Source of the DNA: Saprospiraceae bacterium
Lineage (GTDB): Bacteria; Bacteroidota; Bacteroidia; Chitinophagales; Saprospiraceae
Direction: 5' to 3'
Length of the DNA stretch: 64,000 bases
Assembly (NCBI GenBank): GCA_020629315.1
Contig: JAHDDO010000007.1
Coordinates: 9,067 to 73,066, forward strand
Below, in pieces: positions 35,594 to 45,100 of the stretch. The first letter of the stretch is position 1; each line of letters starts with the position of its first letter. The position numbers were made by a program, and so were the translations under genes. Under the pieces are notes generated by a model. The model had not been told where the DNA came from. It saw only the letters and a list, made by a program, of their open reading frames with translations, and made no database searches.

Positions 35594-36061
35594 TTAGGAG
35601 TTTTGGTTTTTTAGATCAGCGGCACGATGAATAGCCTTTCTCATTCTGTAGTACGTTCCACATCTACAAATATTTATGATATTATCATCTATTTCTTGAT
35701 CCGTTGGATTTGGAATTTCAGTTAGCATGGCTGCAGTTGCCATAATAAATCCTGGTTGACAATAGCCACACTGTGGTACAATCTCATCTTCCCATGCTTG
35801 CTTCACCGGATGCTTCTGTCCACCGGAAGATAATCCTTCAATGGTTGTAATCTCAGTTCCCTCTGCATACTTGGTAGCAAAGGAGCACGATCGAACAGCT
35901 TTTCCATCCACATGGATGGTACATGCACCACAAGCTGCTTTTCCACAACCAAATTTGGTGCCTTTCAAATTAAGGGTATCACGAATGACCCAAAGCAAAG
36001 GAGCCTCACCATTCGTATCTACACTTACTTGTTTTCCGTTGATTGAAAATGTGATCTTCAT
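35594..36061 (-). CDS. 2Fe-2S subunit of Mo hydroxylase
   Basis: A 155-residue protein of the CoxS/IorA family. The N-terminal plant-type ferredoxin cluster uses C39, C44, C47, C59 (GCGKAACGACTIHVDG) and the second cluster uses C98, C101, C132, C134 (CGYC, CRC). It passes electrons from Moco. It lacks a signal of its own, so it should be exported piggyback on the Tat signal of the large subunit. Gap to its neighbours: 2 and 3 bp. Confidence 0.95.
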   Translation of the reverse strand: MKITFSINGKQVSVDTNGEAPLLWVIRDTLNLKGTKFGCGKAACGACTIHVDGKAVRSCSFATKYAEGTEITTIEGLSSGGQKHPVKQAWEDEIVPQCGYCQPGFIMATAAMLTEIPNPTDQEIDDNIINICRCGTYYRMRKAIHRAADLKNQNS

Positions 36062-36063
36062 AA

Positions 36064-36675
36064 TTATTGATTTGGGATTTTCGCACCATCAGCAGCCCAT
36101 GCCTTGACAGCTTCAATGAACGCATCTTTAGAAACAGGTGGTTTCTCTCTAGGTGTACCCTCAGCATCAACACCTGGTTCAAAAGCCCACAACACTAAAG
36201 CATCCTCTGTTAAATGTTTTACTATATCTTCTACGCTACGTCCACCATTTTTTTCAGTATCTAATATCGACCTTGCAATCTCATTTTTTGATAAGCCTTC
36301 CCACGCCATGCTTTTAGGGGCCAAGTGCCAATGCGGGGCGCCCGGCACGCCAGAAAAATCATTATTGCTATCCTGATGACAGCTTCCACAAGTATATCCT
36401 GCAAGTCCATGACCATCTTCACCTCGTTGTACATCAAAGTAATGCAAATGACTATCCTCACCTTGTTTTGGCTGATCTCCTGAAGGGTGACAATTCATAC
36501 ATCGCTTATGCATTATAACCGCCATCATAGTATCGAATGGGTTATCAGATAGCAGCAGCCTCTTGTCTTCTTTTTCGCTGAATGCAGACTCTTCTATAGA
36601 ATATTCCTTGGTATTAAAACTCATCCCTAAGATGAATGCAGCTATAAGTGACGCTACCAAATACTGTTTATTCAT
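36064..36675 (-). CDS. Dihaem cytochrome c, probable electron acceptor
   Basis: A 203-residue exported protein with a signal peptide (LVASLIAAFILGMSF) and two haem motifs, CMNCH (59-63) and CGSCH (96-100). It is first in the operon, 2 bp upstream of the 2Fe-2S gene. Because the locus lacks an FAD subunit, this cytochrome is the likely electron acceptor, as for periplasmic aldehyde and isoquinoline oxidoreductases. Role is inferred from position. Confidence 0.82.
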   Translation of the reverse strand: MNKQYLVASLIAAFILGMSFNTKEYSIEESAFSEKEDKRLLLSDNPFDTMMAVIMHKRCMNCHPSGDQPKQGEDSHLHYFDVQRGEDGHGLAGYTCGSCHQDSNNDFSGVPGAPHWHLAPKSMAWEGLSKNEIARSILDTEKNGGRSVEDIVKHLTEDALVLWAFEPGVDAEGTPREKPPVSKDAFIEAVKAWAADGAKIPNQ

Positions 36676-36777
36676 TCCGTCTTTATTATCTACCTAATTT
36701 ACAGATAGCATTCAACAATATGAAATAAAGAAATCGTTAGACCATGGGTATTCCTTGACTTTAGCTTTCTTTGTTCA

Positions 36778-37524
36778 GTGGAGTTGTCAATTCTTATTCT
36801 ACCTTTTATATTCTTCTTCATTGCCCTAGTGTATTCTTCGGCTGGATTTGGAGGCGGCTCTAGCTATCTAGCTTTGCTTAGTTTGAGTGCCCTACCATAT
36901 ACAGAATTTAGATTCATTGCTTTAGCATGCAATATTGTTGTTGTTGCTACTACAAGCTATTTATTTTATCGGTCTAAAATGATTTCATTTCGTAAAATCT
37001 GGCCATTACTTTTTTGTAGTGTTCCAATGGCCTTTTTAGGAGGTACTATTTTACTTCAAGAACGTTTATTTTTTTTACTATTAGCCACTTTTTTGGGTGT
37101 TAGTTCAATGGCCATGATAGTTAGAAAACCTAACGAGACTGTGTATCAAAGTTCTGCAAAAGCAAATGGTCTTATAGGTGGGGGGATCGGTTTCCTTTCA
37201 GGCTTGATAGGAATAGGTGGGGGGATCATTTTGTCTCCTATCCTTCATTTAACAAATTGGGATACAGCTAAAAGAATAAGCGGAGCCACTGCCTTTTTTA
37301 TTTTGGTTAATTCCATAGCAGGTTTGGCAGGGCAATTTTCGAAAGAAATTAGTTTTTCAAATGGAACAACCTTGGTTTTTCTCGTACTAGCTGTCGGTTT
37401 GGGTGGTCAGCTGGGTGGAAGACTAAACCTCCATTTCTTGAAGCCTAAAATGATTAGGCGTTTAAGTGCCTTTATTATATTAGTCGTTGCTTTACGGATA
37501 TTCTACAAATATCTTATCATCTGA
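36778..37524 (+). CDS. TauE/SafE-family permease
   Basis: A 248-residue membrane protein with about eight helices and the paired family motifs SSAGFGGGSSYLALLS and GFLSGLIGIGGGIILSPIL. It probably exports sulfite or another small sulfur anion. The start is GTG at 36778 with little leader and no Shine-Dalgarno. It is 2 bp upstream of moaD, so the permease, moaD and moaE form one transcript; a link to sulfur handling in Moco synthesis is possible but not shown. Confidence 0.83.
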   Translation: MELSILILPFIFFFIALVYSSAGFGGGSSYLALLSLSALPYTEFRFIALACNIVVVATTSYLFYRSKMISFRKIWPLLFCSVPMAFLGGTILLQERLFFLLLATFLGVSSMAMIVRKPNETVYQSSAKANGLIGGGIGFLSGLIGIGGGIILSPILHLTNWDTAKRISGATAFFILVNSIAGLAGQFSKEISFSNGTTLVFLVLAVGLGGQLGGRLNLHFLKPKMIRRLSAFIILVVALRIFYKYLII

Positions 37525-37526
37525 TT

Positions 37527-37763
37527 ATGGAATTGATATTATTTGGAATCATAAAGGAGTGGGTCACCGAGACGGACATTGACCTACAAGAAAATAATAT
37601 TCAGACGGTTAAGGATCTGAAATTATACTTACTTAATAAGTATCCACAATTGAATAGCCTTAGTTCATACATGATCGCGGTGAATCAAACATATGCTGAA
37701 GATAATATGGTTTTAAGTACAGATGCAGAAGTAGCTATTTTACCACCTGTTAGTGGCGGATGA
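37527..37763 (+). CDS. moaD: MoaD, molybdopterin synthase sulfur carrier
   Basis: A 78-residue ubiquitin-fold protein ending in the required Gly-Gly (VSGG), whose thiocarboxylate donates sulfur to molybdopterin. Typical AVNQTYAEDN and EVAILPPVSGG. It is adenylylated by MoeB (38175-39221). Its stop overlaps the moaE start (ATGA). Confidence 0.93.
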   Translation: MELILFGIIKEWVTETDIDLQENNIQTVKDLKLYLLNKYPQLNSLSSYMIAVNQTYAEDNMVLSTDAEVAILPPVSGG

Positions 37764-38185
37764 AACAATTGATTGACATACAAGTAAAAACTACCCACTT
37801 ACAAATTGACGAATGTTACGATTTCGTCACAGACCCTTCATGTGGTGGCTTAGCCTTATTTGTAGGTACTGTTCGCAATAAGAACAAAGGTGAGTCTATC
37901 ACAAAATTAACGTTCGAAGCCTACACAGCCATGGCACTAAAGGAAATGAAGAAGATTGCCGAAACTTGTATAAATGAAAAAGGCGCCAATAAGATCAGTC
38001 TACATCATAGGATAGGTGATGTACTTATTTCAGAAAAGGCCGTTATAATTGCGGTCTCATCTACACATCGAGCTGCTGCTTTTGAAGCTTGTCAATATGC
38101 GATTGATACATTGAAAGAGACGGTCCCTATCTGGAAAAAAGAATTTTTGGTGGATGGTTCTTATTGGGTTAATGCTACGCCTTGA
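37760..38185 (+). CDS. moaE: MoaE, molybdopterin synthase catalytic subunit
   Basis: A 141-residue subunit that makes the dithiolene of molybdopterin together with MoaD. Signatures: GGLALFVGTVRNKNKG, LTFEAYTAMALKEM, HHRIGDVLISEKAVIIAVSSTHRAAAFEACQYAID and the active-site lysine segment PIWKKEF. Translationally coupled to moaD. The 3' end overlaps the convergent moeB-like gene by 11 bp. Confidence 0.95.
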   Translation: MKQLIDIQVKTTHLQIDECYDFVTDPSCGGLALFVGTVRNKNKGESITKLTFEAYTAMALKEMKKIAETCINEKGANKISLHHRIGDVLISEKAVIIAVSSTHRAAAFEACQYAIDTLKETVPIWKKEFLVDGSYWVNATP

Positions 38186-39221
38186 TCTTTTTATACGCTT
38201 GGATTCCACCTGCTAAGGAGTATACTTCTGTGATATTTTCTTCTTGAAGCTGCGTTACTAATGCGCTCGATCGTTTTCCTGATGCACAATAAAATAGTAT
38301 TGGTTTTTTTAAGGAAGACAATACCTCTTTATCAAAGCAGGACATTGGATTACGCAAGACAGCTGAATCAATATTCTCATGCTCATCATCCTCTAAGATG
38401 GAAACTAGGGTGTAGTCTTCCTTATTAGCTAGCCAGTCCTCCATAGAAATATCTAACTCGGCATAGCAAGGTTGCGCCTTAAAGTCTTCCTTCTGATATA
38501 TTTCTTGAAGATCTTTTCTGTATTGCTTTTTCAAGCGTAAGATAAGTTGCCGATTGGAGAGTGCATCGTAGCTTAACCACCTTCCTTCTAAGCTCGTCCC
38601 AATTCCGAGAATGAATTTCAATACTTCATTTGCTTGAAATAAGCCAATTATACCTGCTATGGTATTTAATACCCCTACCTGTGCACAAGTAGGAATGGAA
38701 TCATCTGGTTCTGGAAAAACATCTCGTAAGTGAATAGAATCAGCATTCTTGTTCAGAAAAAAACTAGCATGCCCTTCGAATTTATGGATGGCACCATAGA
38801 CTAGAGGAATGGAATGAATATGACAATAATCATTTACCAAGTACTTACACCAAATATCATCACTACACTCTATAACCACATCGGCACCTTCTAACTGTTC
38901 CTTGATATTTTCTTTTTGTAAATAGTGTGTATAATAGCTCACTGTAATTTCAGGATTCAAATCCTGCAATCTTTGCGCTAAGACAACTGCTTTGGCTTGA
39001 TCTTCATGACCCGTATAAAAAACCTGTCTATGCACATTGCTGATATCTGTCTCATCTCCATCGATTAAATGAATAGTACCAACGCCAGCGCCGGCCAAGT
39101 AAGGTGCGACTATACTGCCTAAACCGCCACAACCCACTATCACCACTGAACTTGCTGATAAGGAGGCTTGGCCTTGAGTACCAATTTCTGATAAGAGTAT
39201 TTGTCTACTATACCGTTCCAC
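38175..39221 (-). CDS. moeB: MoeB-like adenylyltransferase fused to rhodanese domain
   Basis: A 348-residue fusion. The E1-like domain (about 1-240) contains RYSRQILL, GCGGLGSIVAPYLAGAG, and DISNVHRQVFY and would adenylylate the MoaD C-terminus. The C-terminal rhodanese domain (about 255-345) has the active-site FYCASGKRS and could supply sulfur. The zinc CxxC positions of E. coli MoeB appear to be lost: the expected CYRC reads HLRD and no second CxxC is seen. The start is GTG, 4 bp from an almost perfect promoter, suggesting a leaderless or nearly leaderless mRNA. Confidence 0.88.
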   Translation of the reverse strand: MERYSRQILLSEIGTQGQASLSASSVVIVGCGGLGSIVAPYLAGAGVGTIHLIDGDETDISNVHRQVFYTGHEDQAKAVVLAQRLQDLNPEITVSYYTHYLQKENIKEQLEGADVVIECSDDIWCKYLVNDYCHIHSIPLVYGAIHKFEGHASFFLNKNADSIHLRDVFPEPDDSIPTCAQVGVLNTIAGIIGLFQANEVLKFILGIGTSLEGRWLSYDALSNRQLILRLKKQYRKDLQEIYQKEDFKAQPCYAELDISMEDWLANKEDYTLVSILEDDEHENIDSAVLRNPMSCFDKEVLSSLKKPILFYCASGKRSSALVTQLQEENITEVYSLAGGIQAYKKIKA

Positions 39222-39225
39222 AATA

Positions 39226-39255
39226 CAAATGTAGGATAAAGACTAATGATGCAAA
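39226..39255 (-). promoter_or_regulatory. Promoter for moeB (TTTG-N18-TACATTTG)
   Basis: On the minus strand TTTG (39255-39252), an 18-bp gap and TACATTTG (39233-39226), a full match to the Bacteroidota consensus. The predicted transcript start falls at about 39219-39221, on the GTG start codon. Confidence 0.55.
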
Positions 39256-39279
39256 AGGTCCAATCAATCCATATATTCT

Positions 39280-40446
39280 TTACAGCTTGCGCAATGAGGC
39301 GATATCTGGACAAGCTAACTGCACCATATTATTATGCAGGTCTTCTTTCAGTATTTCCGCTACATGATAGGCGCCCAAAGGGCCTAAGGCAGCCACTCCA
39401 TACATAAAAGCCCTACCCAATAAGACAAAAGAAGCCCCCGAATGAATAGCTCGGATAATATCTAAACCCGAACGAATACCGCTGTCAAAAATCAAAGGCA
39501 CCCTATCTCCTATTTCTGAGTATATGTTTTTTAGCGCGCTGAGACTACTAATAGCACCATCAAATTGTCGACCACCATGGTTAGAAACAACGATAGCATC
39601 AAATCCGATTTTGATTGCTTTTTTCGCATCTTTTGGGTGCAATATTCCTTTAATAATCATGGGACCTTCCCATTCGGAACGCAAGGCTTTACAATAGTCC
39701 CAATCTAAAGCCCCTCGCCAATGCTCGTCCACAAATTGACTTACGAGGTCCAATCGTTTTGCCTTTGTATATGGAGCCACAGTAGCTAGCTTAGGCATAC
39801 CATGAAGCAGTGTTTGGTAACTCCAGCTAGGTCTTACCACACCCTGACCTATCAATCGAAAATCTAAAATTGGGGGTGCTTTTAATCCCGCTTTTTTCGT
39901 TCGTTCCCTACGCGAAGGGATCGGTACATCCGCGGTTACTACTAGGGTGGAAAACCCATTTTCTTGTGCTCGCTGTAAAAGGTCTTTACGAATGGCTGCT
40001 TTCTTTGGTGGATATAATTGGAACCAAGGTTTTTCGCCAGCTATCGGTCCAATTTTTTCGGGTGTACTACAAGATACGGTGCTAAGGCAAAAAGGTATAT
40101 CCATAGCTGCGGCTGAAGTAGCCATTATTTTTTCCGCCCCAGGCCACATGAATCCAGCCATACCTATCGGCGCGATCCCAAATGGTAATCGATAAGAAAC
40201 ATCTAGCAGAGTACAATCTAATGACGGTTCGACTAAACCCTTGCAAAATCTAGGTATAAAAGATACATCTTGGATATCTGAAATGTTTCTATCCAATAAT
40301 TTTTCGGAGCCTGTCCCTGTCTCTAAATACGCCCAAGCCGAAACGGGTATTCGCTTCTTTGCCTTTTGGGCAAGATCTGCTACCGAAGGGTATCGGTTTA
40401 ATAGCTTTTCTCGCTTGGAACGATATGTATGAATAGCAGGGTCCAT
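39280..40446 (-). CDS. FMN-dependent alpha-hydroxy-acid oxidizing protein (LldD-like)
   Basis: A 388-residue enzyme of the L-lactate dehydrogenase/glycolate oxidase family. Signature VVSNHGGRQFDGA holds the catalytic histidine; APIGMAGFMWPGAE, RAFMYGVAALG and DSGIRSGLDIIRAIHSGA mark the FMN site. N-terminal tyrosine in AYLETGTGSE is in place. It oxidises a 2-hydroxy acid, most likely L-lactate. It is 59 bp from moeB on the same strand and may be upstream in its transcript, although moeB has its own promoter. Confidence 0.88.
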   Translation of the reverse strand: MDPAIHTYRSKREKLLNRYPSVADLAQKAKKRIPVSAWAYLETGTGSEKLLDRNISDIQDVSFIPRFCKGLVEPSLDCTLLDVSYRLPFGIAPIGMAGFMWPGAEKIMATSAAAMDIPFCLSTVSCSTPEKIGPIAGEKPWFQLYPPKKAAIRKDLLQRAQENGFSTLVVTADVPIPSRRERTKKAGLKAPPILDFRLIGQGVVRPSWSYQTLLHGMPKLATVAPYTKAKRLDLVSQFVDEHWRGALDWDYCKALRSEWEGPMIIKGILHPKDAKKAIKIGFDAIVVSNHGGRQFDGAISSLSALKNIYSEIGDRVPLIFDSGIRSGLDIIRAIHSGASFVLLGRAFMYGVAALGPLGAYHVAEILKEDLHNNMVQLACPDIASLRKL

Positions 40447-40519
40447 TTTTTACAAGGACAATCTGATAACTAGTACAGCATTTTCTGTACCATCTTATAG
40501 GTGGAAATAGTAAATGCTT

Positions 40520-42100
40520 CTAAAACTCACTAGAATCGTGAAACGAAATCTCAGGATGATTTTCCATAACAGTGTTTAATGACCAGGCCGAATCCGCTAA
40601 AAACACGGCATTGCCATCCTTATCTTTGGCCATATTATTTCTCCTGCGCTTCGCAAATTCTTTAAAGGCTACTTCGTCTTCCCAGCTTAACCACAACGCT
40701 TTATGAATATTGATGGGCTCATAACTACACGATGCACCATATTCATGCTCTAGTCGGTATTGAATGACATCAAATTGGAGTGCACCCACCGTACCAATGA
40801 TTTTTCTGGCTGAATCTTCTTTCACAAATAACTGGGCAACACCTTCATCCATCAGCTGATCGATACCCTTTTGCAGCTGTTTAGATTTCATTGGATTTGC
40901 ATTATTAACAAATCTAAATTGCTCGGGAGAGAAACTAGGTATCCCTTTAAAGTGCAAGACTTCTCCTTCGGTTAGCGCATCACCGATTTTAAAATTACCC
41001 GAATCATATAGGCCGATGATATCCCCCGGGTATGCGTGGTCAATAACAGACTTCTTAGCCGCCATAAATGCAGTGGGGTTTGAAAATTTCATTTTCTTCT
41101 CTTGCCGTACATGCAGGTAATTGGTGTTCCGTTCAAACGTGCCGGAGGTGATTCTCAAAAACGCAATTCTGTCTCTATGTTTAGGATCCATGTTCGCATG
41201 GATCTTAAATACAAAGCCCGTAAATTTTTCTTCTGTAGGAGCCACCATGCGTTGTTCCGTTTCTCGAGGCAAGGGATTTGGAGCAATATCTACAAAACAA
41301 TCTAGCAGTTCTTTAACCCCAAAATTATTAATGGCACTCCCGAAGAAAACCGGATTTAATAAACCTTCTTCATACATCTCTTGATCAAACTCAGGATATA
41401 CATCTTTTATGAGTTTCACTTCTTCTCGCAATGTATCTGCTAATGATTGGCCTACTTTTTCGTCTAGTATCCCATCATTCAAATCTTCTATGACTAAGGT
41501 GTCCTCTTCTGATTGTTTTCCATGAGCACTAAATAAGATAAGTTTATTATCATATAGGCTATATACCCCTCTAAAGCGTTGACCCATCCCTACTGGCCAA
41601 CTTAAGGGACATACACTCATATCAAGCTTTGCTTCTACTTCATCTAATAAGTCAAAGCCATCCTTCCCCTCACGATCTAATTTATTTATGAAAACAATCA
41701 TGGGCGTATTCCTACGCTTGCACACACCCACTAGGTTTTCTGTCTGCTCCTCGACTCCTTTAGCTACATCGATAACCACAATAGCACTGTCTACAGCCGT
41801 CAAGGTTCGATAGGTATCTTCGGCAAAATCCTTGTGGCCTGGCGTATCCAGAATATTAATCTTTTTATCTCTATAATTAAAAGCCATCACTGATGTGGCA
41901 ACGGATATTCCCCTTTGCCGTTCAATGTCCATAAAATCCGATGTTGCCGCTTTTTTGATTTTATTAGATTTTACAGCTCCAGCCACTTGGATAGCGCCAC
42001 CAAAAAGTAACAGCTTTTCAGTAAGTGTCGTCTTACCCGCATCTGGGTGACTGACTATACCAAAGGTTTTTCTCAACTTTATTTCGTCTATTAGACTCAT
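40520..42100 (-). CDS. prfC: Peptide chain release factor 3 (RF3)
   Basis: A 526-residue translational GTPase that recycles RF1/RF2 after termination. G motifs: [39 protein letters not shown]. The RF3 C-terminal domain is present ([16 protein letters not shown]). Length matches bacterial RF3 (about 525-530). A -7 box is 18 bp upstream. It is a housekeeping gene not linked to its neighbours. Confidence 0.97.
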   Translation of the reverse strand: MSLIDEIKLRKTFGIVSHPDAGKTTLTEKLLLFGGAIQVAGAVKSNKIKKAATSDFMDIERQRGISVATSVMAFNYRDKKINILDTPGHKDFAEDTYRTLTAVDSAIVVIDVAKGVEEQTENLVGVCKRRNTPMIVFINKLDREGKDGFDLLDEVEAKLDMSVCPLSWPVGMGQRFRGVYSLYDNKLILFSAHGKQSEEDTLVIEDLNDGILDEKVGQSLADTLREEVKLIKDVYPEFDQEMYEEGLLNPVFFGSAINNFGVKELLDCFVDIAPNPLPRETEQRMVAPTEEKFTGFVFKIHANMDPKHRDRIAFLRITSGTFERNTNYLHVRQEKKMKFSNPTAFMAAKKSVIDHAYPGDIIGLYDSGNFKIGDALTEGEVLHFKGIPSFSPEQFRFVNNANPMKSKQLQKGIDQLMDEGVAQLFVKEDSARKIIGTVGALQFDVIQYRLEHEYGASCSYEPINIHKALWLSWEDEVAFKEFAKRRRNNMAKDKDGNAVFLADSAWSLNTVMENHPEISFHDSSEF

Positions 42101-42118
42101 CTTCTAGATAATGTGCCG

Positions 42119-42126
42119 CAAAGGTA
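42119..42126 (-). promoter_or_regulatory. -7 box (TACCTTTG) for prfC
   Basis: Exact TAnnTTTG on the minus strand, 18 bp before the prfC ATG, inside the 48-bp gap to the M36 protease gene. No -33 TTG at good spacing. Confidence 0.4.
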
Positions 42127-42148
42127 ATTGACTCGATTAAATAAAAAG

Positions 42149-45100
42149 TTAGTGGGTCGATTTTTCAGAAGGACTATTTTGCAGATTCGCTTCTATGCAA
42201 GACTCTATGAACGCATCGAACTCTATTCCTGTAGGAATCTCAAAGCCCGCATCCAAACTAATGGTATCACCGGCTAAGAATAAAAGGTTTGTCATATTTT
42301 GTGACCCATCACTTCGCAAGGATTGTATCGCCGCATTTATAATTTCTGGTGCTATTTCAAAATCCAAGTCTAATTCATCACATAAGTAGTTACCTGGACA
42401 ATCTTCATCGACAATACCATCACAATCATTATCAATACCATCACAAATTTCGACAGCGAAAGGATGAACTAGATGATCAGAATCATCGCAGTCATCTCGA
42501 TTAGCAACATAGTTAGCTAGATTATTCTGACAGTGATAAAGACTATCGGTACTTCCTCCAAAACCATCGCCATCTTCATCAAAATATAGCGTATAGATGG
42601 TATCACAATCTGGCAGAAGGTAGGTATTTATTGTGTCGCAATAACTGCTCGCATTTGATGCATTCGCACAAGCAATATTTAGGACCTTGTCTAATTGTAA
42701 TAAGGCTATGTCATCTATATACCACCCTTCTTCTACTGTATTATTATCAGAGCCAAAGACAAAGCGAAACGAAATACTTTGTCCCTCATACGAACTTACA
42801 TCCACTATGGACTGAATGTACCCTTCACTATTTCCCGTAAACGCCGGCGTGTTAGCAATGCCATCATTGCTACTATCTCCCAAGGTACCATTGTAGGGGT
42901 TTAAAATAAATGCGTCTTCTACTAGTGTCCAAGTGGATCCCGCATCTTCACTTAGCTCTACATATCCACCATCCCAGGCCAACTCCGTATTATATGAGTG
43001 CCAAAAACTGAAGGCTTGATTTGGTCCAATGTCCATTTCTGGTCCTTCAAGATATTGGGTGTTATCAGCTGGCGCATTTTCAACAAACCAACATTGGGCA
43101 CCGCTTCTTGATCCAATGGTATTTATTTGAAATGCATCAGTCCCTAATCCACTTTCACTCAACCATTCGGTCACAGATGACTCTATATTATCAAAATAGA
43201 AAACACTGTCAAGCTGGACATTGGACAACACACTAAAATCACACATCGTATCGGCTCCTGGCAATAATTGTGGAACTTGTAAATCAATAGTGCTTTCAGA
43301 AATACTCCCCCAACTTAGAGTACCACTCACATAGTCAACATTTGATGACAGCGTATCTAACGCTTGGATAATCGTAACTGTATCTTCTAGATTATTAAAT
43401 AAATGAATATTGTACGCTAACGTATCTGTATAAACTATACTCTTAGCTGCCATTTTCTGTACCCCAAAAATGCTTTGACATACAGGCGGGAGATCGAAGG
43501 CTTCGGTCCCATCTGACCTAGAGTCTGGGCTACCTTGATCGGCCCCAAAACCAAGGCCTCTATCAGCAAAAGCTTCCCAAATGAGGCACGTATTATCACC
43601 ATTATACAGTAACTGATCAGCCATGATGATAGCATCTCTACCATCTATAAACCCAGGCGAACAAGGCTGGATTTTCAGGGCCTCCAAGACTAAATGTAAG
43701 GCAATGTTATTACCCCCTACGCCATTATATATATCCGTATCAAAGCCATGGCTATCGATTAACTTCCATGTCATATCCCAGAGCATAGAACACCAAACCG
43801 AACCAACTCCGTGAGGTACAGAAAGTACTTTTATAGAATCATAGGTAACTGGATTTATCGCCAAATCAGTAGAGTATGGATAGGGCCTGATACCCACCCC
43901 TCCTATACTGTCATTTTCGAGATAATTGCCAATCCCCCGAGCATCAGAGCCGAGGTCATCAGTATCCATGGTAATTAAAACAGCCAAATAATCACTCCAG
44001 CCCTCACCCATCTGCTCTTCATTATATAGACAAGACGTAGTACTAGGGCCACCGGTCAATCGATTGGAAACCCCATGACCATATTCGTGTAAAATAACCC
44101 CATTGTCCAGATCACTATCCCTGTAATGAGGCCCAAATAATTCTATACTCAACTCAACGGGAAAATTAGCTTTTAAGGTGTCACAATCTTCTTTTGACAA
44201 CATGACCGATGGAATCGTAATGGTGCTGTCTAGCCCACCCATATTGAAAATCGGATTGTTGTTACTGTTACAAATTATAGCGGCTATAGCCCCAGCTTCT
44301 TGCGCATGTTTGACTTTCATTACAAACGGACAACTACCTCTATCTATTAAAGCGATCTTGCCATCTAGATCATTACTTATAGGATCGCAAGCAAGGATTG
44401 GTTCCGCCTCCAATAATTCTCCTTCAAAAAATCCTGCAGCCGTGCCAAAGTTTGCAACTTTTGATGCATATGGGCCTTCGATAGAGACTGGGGAAGAAAC
44501 ATCAACGATTGGGTCGTCGATCTCAATCTGCCAATTGAACATTTGCATTCTTGGATTTTCCCCATCTGGAGGTGTAGAAAAATTAGCATTATTTAATCCA
44601 GAGCCATCTTGACATTCTGCCAGCACATGATCATTTTCAATACCTAGATTATCATAATTATTGCTTTGAAAATTTCCAGCAGCTTCAGTAAATGAGTATT
44701 GATAAAGGATATCATGCGCCAGATTGTTCCAGTAAAATAAGTTCGTTATGGCTGCATCCAGGTAATAAATAGGTTGTTGGGTATCCAGTTGCATTGGAAA
44801 GTCAAAGCATAATTCTGTACCCCCATCAGGCGAATGACCTGGCATATTTTCATCTGCTAAATCCTCATAGGCAAACACATTGTTTCCTCGTGTGATGCTA
44901 TACTCTTCACCGGCAATGCCATCCGTATCATGCCATCCGAACGGAGATGCATTTAATGCAGCATCCCAAGGGGCTGTCTCAATGCTGCGGTCTCCATAAA
45001 GTGGGCTTTCTATCGGAAATGCGAAGACATTATATGATTCTGAAGTAGCATCCATGGCATATTTACTGGCTGCTTTTTCATTACACTTTTTAGTATGCAC

